Virus record (IMG/VR): IMGVR_UViG_3300028550_000736 | Span: 1 to 43,460 of that record | Source: a virus | Strand: one strand, 5' to 3' | DNA: 43,460 bases | Shown: positions 15,563-21,533 of the stretch, piece after piece | Layout of the letters: each line of letters opens with the position of its first letter | Position numbering within the stretch: the first letter of the stretch is position 1 | Position numbers and translations under genes: made by a program | Notes under the pieces: model-generated | Told to the model about the DNA's origin: nothing | What the model saw: the letters and a program-made list of their open reading frames with translations, nothing else | Databases searched by the model: none

Positions 15563-15624
15563 TTCTGTATTGGGAATCAACCCAACTGAAGAGCATCCTT
15601 TTTTAGGGATATGCGAAACAGAAA
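15562..15624 (+). ncRNA. Type III hammerhead ribozyme C
   Basis: Stem III is UUUCUGU (15562-15568) with ACAGAAA (15618-15624). The cleavage base is A15569 (GUA). Stem I is UUGGG (15570-15574) with CCCAA (15581-15585), with loop AAUCAA. The core is CUGAAGA (15586-15592). Stem II is longer (GCAU with AUGC plus an upper CC/GG helix and a small bulge), then GAAA (15615-15618). Confidence 0.88.
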
Positions 15625-15628
15625 TCAA

Positions 15629-15642
15629 GCCCTTGGAGGGGT
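15629..15642 (+). promoter_or_regulatory. Shine-Dalgarno hairpin before the gene at 15650
   Basis: GCCC (15629-15632) pairs with GGGT (15639-15642, one G-U) around TTGGAG. The stem sequence is entirely different from the AT-rich stems of the other copies, with the loop unchanged. Confidence 0.6.
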
Positions 15643-15649
15643 ATTTATT

Positions 15650-16483
15650 ATGCAAAATAATAATAAAAAAGAGCGTTCTTATATAACAGTACCAGTTTCT
15701 TTAGAGACTAAAGAATTGGTGGGTGCTATGAAGAGCAAATATGGTATCGATGAAAGTCAACAGATTTCATGGGTCATAGCAGAGCATTTAAAGTCTGAAT
15801 CTGACCTTGAAAAATTGGTTGTCCAAAATCTTTTGGCAGAACATGAAAGCAAAGGAAACCTTTTGCGAGATATGGCTAAGAATCTTGGGTTACTGGTTGT
15901 TGATGAATCCATCGATGTAGAAGTAGTACCATTAATAAATACTAATGTAGTGGATGTATTTTCTAAGAATAAATCTACAGAAGTTAGTAAGACTAAAAAC
16001 ATAATTAACAAATGTTTAGAGTCTAACGCTGAAGTCAAAACGACAATGAAAGCTAAATTTGAAGCTATCGCTGATACTCAAGTGGTTGATGCGGAAGTTG
16101 GTCAAATTGATTGGTCAAGTTATGGCGGAAAAAGATATGACGATTTAGATTTAATTGGAATGTCTTTAAAAAATGCAAGCGTGTTATCAGAACATAATTT
16201 GTATGGCGGTTTTATGAATGGGTACTTTGCAACTTTACATTCCCAAGCCTTGGCATTGTGGCAAGATCAAGAAAAGCAATTGTCTCTAAGACAAATTGCT
16301 AGACTACAGCCACATATTGACCAAGCGAATGGAACGTCTAAGGTTCTAACAGTACAGACGATAGCTAAGAGAATCTTTAAAGCTATTGTCCATTTTGGAA
16401 CTGCTGAAGAGAAGCAATTGCTATTTGGCGATTCTTCAGTTTGTCCTAGACGAAATGCAAGAAAGCAAAAAGCTTCTAGCTAG
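15650..16483 (+). CDS. Hypothetical protein with possible DNA-binding N terminus
   Basis: A 277-residue protein. I chose the ATG at 15650 (TTGGAGG upstream, after ribozyme C) rather than an in-frame ATG at 15611 that lies inside the ribozyme. Residues about 8-45 (RSYITVPVSLETKELVGAMK) have a strand-helix-helix look like small ribbon-helix-helix proteins, which is only suggestive. The middle is variable and charged. The C-terminal third (LSLRQIARLQPHIDQ...) is helical and the last residues are basic (RRNARKQK). It could be a regulator or nucleic-acid-binding protein of the operon. Confidence 0.78.
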   Translation: MQNNNKKERSYITVPVSLETKELVGAMKSKYGIDESQQISWVIAEHLKSESDLEKLVVQNLLAEHESKGNLLRDMAKNLGLLVVDESIDVEVVPLINTNVVDVFSKNKSTEVSKTKNIINKCLESNAEVKTTMKAKFEAIADTQVVDAEVGQIDWSSYGGKRYDDLDLIGMSLKNASVLSEHNLYGGFMNGYFATLHSQALALWQDQEKQLSLRQIARLQPHIDQANGTSKVLTVQTIAKRIFKAIVHFGTAEEKQLLFGDSSVCPRRNARKQKASS

Positions 16484-16497
16484 ACGAGAAAGATAAT

Positions 16498-16550
16498 AGA
16501 CCAGTAAATATTTTTTCACCAAGCGGGTGAGAAGCTGTGCTGGTCTTTTT
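16498..16550 (+). terminator. Terminator-like hairpin with motif copy 5
   Basis: AGACCAG (16498-16504) pairs with CTGGTCT (16540-16546), enclosing an inner TTCACC/GGGTGA hairpin and followed by a T-run (16546-16550). It comes 15 bases after the stop at 16483. Motif copy 5 (GACCAGTAAATATTT, 16499-16513) is built into the left arm. Unlike the three upstream hairpins it has a U-tail and could terminate transcription. Confidence 0.7.
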
Positions 16551-16555
16551 ATAAG

Positions 16556-16619
16556 ATGCGATCTAAAGGTGGGGTGTTTTAGGGTATGCAAGTACCTTAC
16601 CTACCTTTAGATATTGCAT
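16556..16619 (+). other. Large inverted repeat of unknown role
   Basis: ATGC-g-ATCTAAAGGT (16556-16570) pairs with ACCTTTAGAT-att-GCAT (16603-16619), with a further GGTA/TACC helix inside. It lies between the terminator and ribozyme D. I do not recognise it. It is not present before the other ribozymes. Confidence 0.6.
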
Positions 16620-16650
16620 TGTGCGAGGTCTGAGGATGTCAATTTTGATG

Positions 16651-16709
16651 AAACTGTATAGAAAATGCGTATTTTCTACTGATGATTGCCAAAAGGCATG
16701 AAACAGTTT
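16651..16709 (+). ncRNA. Type III hammerhead ribozyme D
   Basis: Stem III is AAACUGU (16651-16657) with ACAGUUU (16703-16709). The outer pairs are swapped relative to A-C, a clear compensatory change. The cleavage base is A16658 (GUA). Stem I is a perfect 8-bp helix (16659-16666 with 16671-16678), loop GCGU. The core is CUGAUGA (16679-16685). Stem II is UGCC/GGCA with loop AAAA and a U-U mismatch beside the core. GAAA is at 16700-16703. Confidence 0.92.
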
Positions 16710-16722
16710 ATTAACTTATTCA

Positions 16723-16738
16723 ATTACTTGGAGGTAAT
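16723..16738 (+). promoter_or_regulatory. Shine-Dalgarno hairpin before the gene at 16742
   Basis: ATTAC (16723-16727) pairs with GTAAT (16734-16738) around TTGGAG. It is the same stem as copy A. Confidence 0.65.
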
Positions 16739-16741
16739 ATT

Positions 16742-16987
16742 ATGAATAAAAAATATGAGTATGAAGTGACTGAGCAATCAGTTGATGTAAGAAACTTTAG
16801 TATAGTTTCTGATAGAAAACTGACTGAGGGTGAACTTGCCCTAGCAATTTGTTTGCCTAGCATTACAAAAGAAGGCGATTGCGAAAATGATAATGGTATT
16901 GAGGTTACATATCTTGGTACGGATTATGGAGATGATTCTCAATGTGATTTTGATGGTGACATCAAGGAGGAAGAGGATGAAGAATAG
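16742..16987 (+). CDS. Small acidic hypothetical protein
   Basis: An 81-residue acidic protein (C-terminal DFDGDIKEEEDEE) and the last cistron preceded by a hammerhead. There are no membrane segments or motifs. Its stop overlaps the start of the next gene (16977), and the AAGGAGG inside its 3' end serves that gene, so the following small genes are translationally coupled to it. Strong acidity suggests a DNA-mimic or inhibitor-like role as one possibility, without further support. Confidence 0.7.
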   Translation: MNKKYEYEVTEQSVDVRNFSIVSDRKLTEGELALAICLPSITKEGDCENDNGIEVTYLGTDYGDDSQCDFDGDIKEEEDEE

Positions 16988-17249
16988 AGAACTATTAGAG
17001 TTCACTTTAAAGGTGAACATTGGAACTTGTAATGAGATATATACAAAGATAGAAAACCAATGGAAAGATGATTATGAAAGTTCTGAAGAGGACATTCTTT
17101 TAATCAAGACTTTTAATACTTTGGTTACTATGAATCAAGCTATCTTAGATATGCTTTATCCTGAAAGGGCAGATATGAATTTGCCTAAACCTAAACATTT
17201 TGCTTTAACAAAGCATGGTGAAGTTGTAGAAGTAGAGGTGCAAAAATGA
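16977..17249 (+). CDS. Small hypothetical protein, coupled
   Basis: A 90-residue, mostly helical protein starting MKNRELLEFTLK. I chose the ATG at 16977 because AAGGAGG lies just upstream; the longer frame from 16887 would sit inside the previous gene. It ends in EVEVQK, the same ending as the protein at 17416-17604, which reflects a repeated junction sequence. Function unknown. Confidence 0.65.
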   Translation: MKNRELLEFTLKVNIGTCNEIYTKIENQWKDDYESSEEDILLIKTFNTLVTMNQAILDMLYPERADMNLPKPKHFALTKHGEVVEVEVQK

Positions 17250-17251
17250 GT
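17231..17251 (+). repeat. Repeated stop/RBS/start junction, copy 1
   Basis: A stretch of about 24 bases covering the end of one gene, GAGGTG and the overlapping ATGA start is repeated at 17586-17606. A shorter relative (GGAGGTGCAAGAATGA) is at 17404-17419. Both full copies encode the protein ending EVEVQK. Confidence 0.7.
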
Positions 17252-17419
17252 GCAAAAGATATAGCTATTCACTTCATGGATAACCCTTGCTACATAGAGC
17301 CTAAGACATTGGAAAATTCTCATAGGTTTGGAGATTGTGAGGTTGATAACATTTCCTATACTGGGTATGTTACTAAAAATAAATACTATTACATTGTAAA
17401 AAAGGAGGTGCAAGAATGA
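17246..17419 (+). CDS. 57-residue hypothetical protein
   Basis: The ATG at 17246 overlaps the previous stop (ATGA) with GAGGTG upstream. The 57-residue product starts MSAKDIAIHFMDNPCY and ends in a Tyr/Lys-rich tail. It has two Cys. It ends in an ATGA overlap with the next gene, so it belongs to the coupled set of four small genes. No function recognised. Confidence 0.6.
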   Translation: MSAKDIAIHFMDNPCYIEPKTLENSHRFGDCEVDNISYTGYVTKNKYYYIVKKEVQE

Positions 17420-17604
17420 ATATTACTTTATCTCAAATAAAAAATATTGTAAAAGATATTAAAGACGATACAGAGTGGGTAAACGATAGTCGTTCAATAG
17501 CTGAGTATCTAGGGGTATGTAATGGATTGAATAGCCTAGTAAATCATTTAGAAGAGATAGATGATGAATGGGATATGTTAGAAGAAGTAGAGGTGCAAAA
17601 ATGA
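17416..17604 (+). CDS. 62-residue hypothetical protein
   Basis: Starts in an ATGA overlap with the gene before, behind GGAGGTG. It is acidic and helical, with residues about 29-62 resembling a short helical hairpin. It ends in EVEVQK and overlaps the next start by four bases. No function recognised. Confidence 0.62.
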   Translation: MNITLSQIKNIVKDIKDDTEWVNDSRSIAEYLGVCNGLNSLVNHLEEIDDEWDMLEEVEVQK

Positions 17605-17606
17605 GT
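17586..17606 (+). repeat. Repeated stop/RBS/start junction, copy 2
   Basis: Second copy of the junction described at 17231, identical over about 24 bases including the start of the next gene. Confidence 0.7.
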
Positions 17607-17843
17607 AAATTTATATTAGATTGTGAATTTCCAACTGAATACTTTGATAATCATGTAGATGAGAAGGGTAATGTTGATAATAAACTTACCCTTACTTCAG
17701 AAGGATTTCAGCAATTAACTTACGATATAGAAGAACTTGTAGATAAATATACTGGGGTTGAAGATTCCAGTTTTATGAAATGTGCGGAGATAAGATTGGA
17801 TGTTATGGATTTGATTCATTCAATCATCAATAAAGAAGAATAA
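17601..17843 (+). CDS. 80-residue acidic hypothetical protein, end of operon
   Basis: I chose the ATG at 17601 (GAGGTG upstream, ATGA overlap) over an in-frame ATG at 17568. The product is acidic and helical with two Cys. It is the last gene before the strong terminator at 17849. No recognised family. Confidence 0.65.
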   Translation: MSKFILDCEFPTEYFDNHVDEKGNVDNKLTLTSEGFQQLTYDIEELVDKYTGVEDSSFMKCAEIRLDVMDLIHSIINKEE

Positions 17844-17848
17844 ATTAA

Positions 17849-17889
17849 GGCGGTAGCTACTTTAACGAGTGGTTACCGCCTTTTTTTTT
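17849..17889 (+). terminator. Strong Rho-independent terminator ending the operon
   Basis: GGCGGTAGCTAC (17849-17860) pairs over 12 bp (two G-U pairs) with GTGGTTACCGCC (17869-17880), followed by nine T. It is the clearest terminator in the window. Confidence 0.9.
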
Positions 17890-17935
17890 GGTCTGAAAAA
17901 AGCTACAAGCTAATCTAAAACTCAGGGGGGTAATT

Positions 17936-17950
17936 AAATATTAACTGGTA
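17936..17950 (-). repeat. Motif copy 6 (minus orientation)
   Basis: AAATATTAACTGGTA on the plus strand is an inverted, slightly diverged copy. The following TATTGTTT matches what follows copy 10. Confidence 0.6.
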
Positions 17951-18010
17951 TATTGTTTTTACAGCGTCTTAGCTAGGGGGGTGTTTTTTGATTACGCTTG
18001 CGTGCTAGAT

Positions 18011-18025
18011 AAATATTTACTGGTT
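18011..18025 (-). repeat. Motif copy 7 (minus orientation)
   Basis: AAATATTTACTGGTT on the plus strand. It lies 75 bp after copy 6 in the same orientation, each preceded by a run of six G. Confidence 0.7.
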
Positions 18026-18154
18026 TTTTGATTGTGGATAACTTTGTGCATAAGCTGTTAATAAGTCTTGCAATGTGCAATCGTATCAACTAAGATAGTT
18101 GGTATATAAATACTATTCATTTTTATATAACCTCCAAAACTTGATTTAAGTTAG

Positions 18155-18187
18155 AAGGGATAGTCGCAAGGCTGTCCCTTTTTTTTT
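18155..18187 (+). terminator. Rho-independent terminator
   Basis: AAGGGATAG (18155-18163) pairs with CTGTCCCTT (18172-18180) with one G-U pair, followed by a run of T to 18187. No gene directly precedes it, so it may end a small RNA or insulate the next gene from read-through. Confidence 0.8.
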
Positions 18188-18274
18188 GATAGTTTGTTGA
18201 TAGTCTGAATGAACACTCAATTCTAAATTTTCTAACAATGTAGCCATTGGGTTGCAACAGCAGTAAAAACAATG

Positions 18275-18289
18275 GACTGGTAAATATTT
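18275..18289 (+). repeat. Motif copy 8 (GACTGGTAAATATTT)
   Basis: Perfect consensus copy. The preceding AACAATG also matches the flank of copy 10 (AACAATA), extending the conserved block to about 22 bp. Confidence 0.8.
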
Positions 18290-18332
18290 ATAATTCTCGC
18301 ACACGAGGTCAACAAAACACAGCTGTTGGCTT

Positions 18333-18348
18333 TGTTCCATGTGGAACA
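18333..18348. promoter_or_regulatory. parS-like palindrome
   Basis: TGTTCCATGTGGAACA differs at one base from the symmetric TGTTCCACGTGGAACA and resembles bacterial centromere sites bound by ParB (consensus near TGTTTCACGTGAAACA). No parA or parB gene is in the window. It lies in the leader of the gene at 18392. Binding by a host ParB is inference. Confidence 0.4.
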
Positions 18349-18391
18349 ATTACATTTCACTTTGATAGCAAAATGCTTTATACTTTTACTT

Positions 18392-18706
18392 ATGTTTGCA
18401 GTAATAAGACACACATATCAATTAGATATACCTGAACCTAGAAATGTTTTTTCAACAAAGTCTAGTGCTGATTGGGTACATTTAGTTTGGATATTTGAAT
18501 CTGAAATAGATGCTATCTCTTATGCCATATCATTATTAGATGACCCCTTAATAACCGCTAGTGAATGGTTGCTCGAAAGTGCAGTCAAACAGTTGCAGGA
18601 AGATAGGTTTTATCAAGTTGGTAGAGAGTCAATAGCTATATCAGAAGTCCAAGATAGTCCGCAAATAATTTACGAGGATAATAACGATGAAAAGTCTATT
18701 CATTAG
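18392..18706 (+). CDS. Hypothetical protein
   Basis: A 104-residue protein from the ATG at 18392. The frame could begin at a TTG at 18326, but that would place the parS-like site inside the gene, and no ribosome-binding site supports either start. It is acidic towards the C terminus and contains WIFESEIDAISYAISLL. It overlaps the next gene by 20 bp, suggesting a coupled pair. No family recognised. Confidence 0.5.
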   Translation: MFAVIRHTYQLDIPEPRNVFSTKSSADWVHLVWIFESEIDAISYAISLLDDPLITASEWLLESAVKQLQEDRFYQVGRESIAISEVQDSPQIIYEDNNDEKSIH

Positions 18707-18938
18707 ATGTTCAGAAGAAACTTACAACTTAGCACACGCTTTAGCCAAGAAAGAGAGTCGATCTCTTAACAAACAAATCATTCATATGATACATAGTTTG
18801 GCTGACAAAAAGAATTTAGCAGTAGATAAAGATGTTGCTGATTGGGATGCTATGAATGTTTCTATTGGCAATAAGTCTGAAACTAAGGTTGGTTTGAGAG
18901 GGATTGTTGAAACAAAGAAACAGGATTCTTCTGACTGA
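18687..18938 (+). CDS. Small ribbon-helix-helix-like protein
   Basis: An 83-residue protein beginning MKSLFIRCSEETYNLAHALA and continuing KKESRSLNKQIIHMIHSLAD. A short strand, a helix, a Ser/Arg turn and a second helix is the ribbon-helix-helix (Arc/MetJ) pattern, so it is probably a small DNA-binding repressor. CGAGGA lies upstream. It overlaps the upstream gene, and its 3' end overlaps convergently by 56 bp with the minus-strand gene ending at 18883. Candidate operators are the palindromes and motif copies just upstream, which is inference. Confidence 0.6.
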   Translation: MKSLFIRCSEETYNLAHALAKKESRSLNKQIIHMIHSLADKKNLAVDKDVADWDAMNVSIGNKSETKVGLRGIVETKKQDSSD

Positions 18939-19431
18939 TATACCAAAAGGTTAGTAGTGCATTAGAACAATCTTGCATTGCTAACTCTTTTCTCTTATCC
19001 AATTGACTTGGATTCTCCACCATAATACGCCAAAACATCTTCTCTTTGTTGTTACCACAATCCTTTACTAATTTGTTTTGTACTTTGCATAAAACTACCG
19101 ACCTAGGTAGAGGCGTTAAAGAACTATGACTGGTAAATATTTTATCTCCCAGACCAGAGCTTTTTCCCAACGCTCCGCTTCTCACTATTAATTCAAGGTA
19201 TTTATTACAGACGTTATGTTGCTGTGCTGTTATTTTTTTTTCAAGAAAAGATTTGTCTATTATATGTTGGTCACAAACTATCGCCCTGCCAACATTACTA
19301 TTTCCAATCTTAGTAATAGTGACAGAGTTTCTTAGATGTAGATAGGGACTTCCGATATCGTTTACTTTCAACTTATCAGAACTCCCAGTCAAAGTTATCT
19401 TCAAGCACTTCTGATTCCGCATAGCGACCAT
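18883..19431 (-). CDS. Hypothetical protein downstream of the primase-helicase
   Basis: A 182-residue frame that overlaps the end of the primase gene by 56 bp. Its middle (about residues 54-90: AIVCDQHIIDKSFLEKKITAQQHNVCNKYL) has the helix-turn-helix rhythm 'ID-L-x-I-Q-Y-L' of small phage proteins related to DUF6456-like sequences; this is a weak resemblance. The start is uncertain: residues about 11-25 may be the true beginning. It contains a motif copy inside its coding sequence (19128-19142, antisense). Function unknown. Confidence 0.55.
   Translation of the reverse strand: MVAMRNQKCLKITLTGSSDKLKVNDIGSPYLHLRNSVTITKIGNSNVGRAIVCDQHIIDKSFLEKKITAQQHNVCNKYLELIVRSGALGKSSGLGDKIFTSHSSLTPLPRSVVLCKVQNKLVKDCGNNKEKMFWRIMVENPSQLDKRKELAMQDCSNALLTFWYISQKNPVSLFQQSLSNQP
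19128..19142 (+). repeat. Motif copy 9 (GACTGGTAAATATTT), inside a gene
   Basis: Perfect consensus copy, antisense to the coding strand of the gene at 18883-19431. It is the only perfect copy inside a well-supported gene, which argues that the motif is a DNA site rather than just a UTR hairpin. Confidence 0.8.
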
Positions 19432-21166
19432 TAACAGGGTTAAATGTCATGTTAGCACTTCCTAGTTTACCTTGCCAACCCCAACGAGCTTTCCAGTTAT
19501 GAACTTCAACTCCTTCTTCAGACCTATATATAGTCAATCCTGTATCTGCCTTACTGAACCAAGCCATCGAACCACTCACATCTACCCCAGTACATACATT
19601 CTTTTTGCCATCTCTAACAAATGGTTTAGTTGGATGGGCTACAAAGAAAACTAATACTTCATGTTGTTTAGCGAACAATTGAACCTTTGTCAACATATCA
19701 GAAACTACATCAGTTCCCAATCCAGTTTTGGTATCGTTCTGTATAAAGTTAAAAGGGTCTATGACTAAAATCCTAACCCCATATCTCATTACCGCACTTG
19801 CACCTTTCTCTAGGATGTTCTCTATTGTTGGCATCCCTCCGTCTTGGTAATCTTGAAACAGTATGTGTTCTTTAATCCAAGATTGAGCATAGTCTTTTTC
19901 CTCTTGATTCATTCTGACATTTTGTCCCTCAAAGAATGGCTTACCCACTAATAACTGCGACAACTGAACTGCATGAAGTTGAACTGGTTTCTCAAAAGAA
20001 CAGTAACAGGTACGCCATCCACTATTCCTAGCAACATTAACTATTAACTGGTCTATAAACGCTGACTTACCATCTCCAGGATATCCTGTCACAACAACAA
20101 GATTTGGGGTAGATAAAGTAAAGATTTTGTCTACTGTTGGATAGCCTGTAGAAACTCCAGTAGGCATACCTTTTTCGTATAGGCTTTGGAATTCATCTGC
20201 GTAATGATCTAAATTGTTTAAACCATGTAAAGGTATAGGCTCTGCACCTAATACTATCTCTCTTAGTTTTTCTGCACCATGTTTAATAAGTACATCATTG
20301 GCATCCTTGCAATCAATAGTATCTACTCTATAACATCTTGCCTTATTCAATCTACGAGATAGTTCATCTGCTAGTATGTTTCCATTTTCATCTGAATCAG
20401 TACATAAGATAACCCTATCAACTCCATCAAACTTTTCCCTATCATTCCACACATACTTAAACCTTCCATCCTCACTTGGGTCAATCTTATTGTCTGTGAT
20501 TTTGTTTGGAGCACCATTGGGTACTGAATAACAATGTACGTTCATCACCTTGTCAAAAGCAGTCTGTATTGCAAGTGTGTCCATCTCTCCTTCAGTTATG
20601 ATTATGGCATCTCCCATTGTTGGAACGCTGTTATCTATTACTACTTTTCCCCATAACTTCTGTGCATTTCCATCCCACCAAAAAGCTTTACTATCATCTG
20701 CTGACCTATACTTCACCGCTTCAATCTCGCCTTTGGACTCGAAAGAAAAACCTATGACTGGTTTATTATTTTTTTCTGAGATGACGCAACCAAACTTCTC
20801 TGCCACCTGTGGACTAATATGCCTACTCTCTAACCATTTGGCTGACTTAGAATCTAAATCGTTTTTTGGAATTGCCTTTGGTTTGATTGGCTCTATCTTT
20901 TTCACACTCTTAACTACATTCATAACTGTTCCCTCTGTCCTTGGAATTAATCCATTAGTACCACAATGATGGCAATGATATACAACTTTTTCACTATCAA
21001 TATTTACTGATAATGGTTTGTCGTGTGTATTTTTTGTTCTATCGTTTTGACATGAAGGACAAGGTATTTTGTGTTGACCCTGCTTCATACCGCTTGTTTT
21101 TGATTGATTATTTATGTGACTTAAAAAATCTCTTTTATTCATTTCACTATTACTATTGACATACAT
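19376..21166 (-). CDS. Primase-helicase fusion (T7 gp4/Twinkle-like)
   Basis: A 596-residue replication enzyme. A zinc-binding primase module has C36/C39 (CPSC) and C65/C68 (CHHC). The TOPRIM fold follows with TEGEMD (191-196) and CTDSDENG (255-262), then a linker. The RecA-like helicase domain has Walker A GYPGDGKS (361-368) and Walker B ILVIDPF (466-472). It ends in an acidic DNFDWEF tail like the T7 gp4 C terminus that contacts polymerase. It should unwind and prime at the replication fork. AAGGAGG precedes the start. No DNA polymerase gene is in the window, so a host or unseen polymerase is implied. Confidence 0.92.
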   Translation of the reverse strand: MYVNSNSEMNKRDFLSHINNQSKTSGMKQGQHKIPCPSCQNDRTKNTHDKPLSVNIDSEKVVYHCHHCGTNGLIPRTEGTVMNVVKSVKKIEPIKPKAIPKNDLDSKSAKWLESRHISPQVAEKFGCVISEKNNKPVIGFSFESKGEIEAVKYRSADDSKAFWWDGNAQKLWGKVVIDNSVPTMGDAIIITEGEMDTLAIQTAFDKVMNVHCYSVPNGAPNKITDNKIDPSEDGRFKYVWNDREKFDGVDRVILCTDSDENGNILADELSRRLNKARCYRVDTIDCKDANDVLIKHGAEKLREIVLGAEPIPLHGLNNLDHYADEFQSLYEKGMPTGVSTGYPTVDKIFTLSTPNLVVVTGYPGDGKSAFIDQLIVNVARNSGWRTCYCSFEKPVQLHAVQLSQLLVGKPFFEGQNVRMNQEEKDYAQSWIKEHILFQDYQDGGMPTIENILEKGASAVMRYGVRILVIDPFNFIQNDTKTGLGTDVVSDMLTKVQLFAKQHEVLVFFVAHPTKPFVRDGKKNVCTGVDVSGSMAWFSKADTGLTIYRSEEGVEVHNWKARWGWQGKLGSANMTFNPVNGRYAESEVLEDNFDWEF

Positions 21167-21251
21167 TGAAACCTCCTTAAAATGTATTTAAATACCTAGT
21201 AGATACTAGACAAATTAAAAAAAACAGTAAGTACATACTTACTATATATAA

Positions 21252-21533
21252 CTACCTACTACCAAGCCCAAAATGAGACTCAACTAGCTTACAGATATCC
21301 TCTGCTAGTTTCTTCTTAGAAAGAACTGGGTAACTATTCAACTCCTCAACTGCAAGAACAATGCCATCTGTTAAGATATCATTGCGTTCACACAGTTCAG
21401 AAAAATCATCAGAAACAAAGTATAATAAGGCACTATAAGAAGTCTTTGGGTCTTTACTAGCTACATCTCTTACTGCTTGCTTGACTACCAATCCATCTAA
21501 AACCTTTTCTTTAATAACTGTTTCTTGACTCAT
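21252..21533 (-). CDS. Small hypothetical protein upstream of the primase gene
   Basis: A 93-residue acidic, helical protein (start MSQETVIKEKVLDG). It is the first gene of the leftward replication operon. The 85 bp between it and the primase gene contains partial palindromes (TACCTAGTAGATACTAG). No motif reveals a function; a replication-associated role is suggested only by position. Confidence 0.6.
   Translation of the reverse strand: MSQETVIKEKVLDGLVVKQAVRDVASKDPKTSYSALLYFVSDDFSELCERNDILTDGIVLAVEELNSYPVLSKKKLAEDICKLVESHFGLGSR

Larger units (their letters stand above)
17890..18391. other. Noncoding regulatory stretch after the operon
   Basis: About 500 bp with no convincing gene. It holds two tandem units near 17920-18030, each with a six-G run followed by an inverted motif copy. 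It also holds a second terminator (18155-18187), a forward motif copy (18275-18289) and a parS-like palindrome (18333-18348). The density of sites suggests a control or replication region. Confidence 0.6.

Noticed and set aside
16625-16655. CTGAGGA followed by GAAAC just before ribozyme D, looking like another hammerhead core
   Set aside because: Stem II pairing next to the core fails and there is no matching stem I or III; it overlaps the 5' arm of ribozyme D.
18146-18435. Several ORFs of about 60 codons on both strands
   Set aside because: They cross a terminator and the repeats, lack ribosome-binding sites and look like chance open frames.
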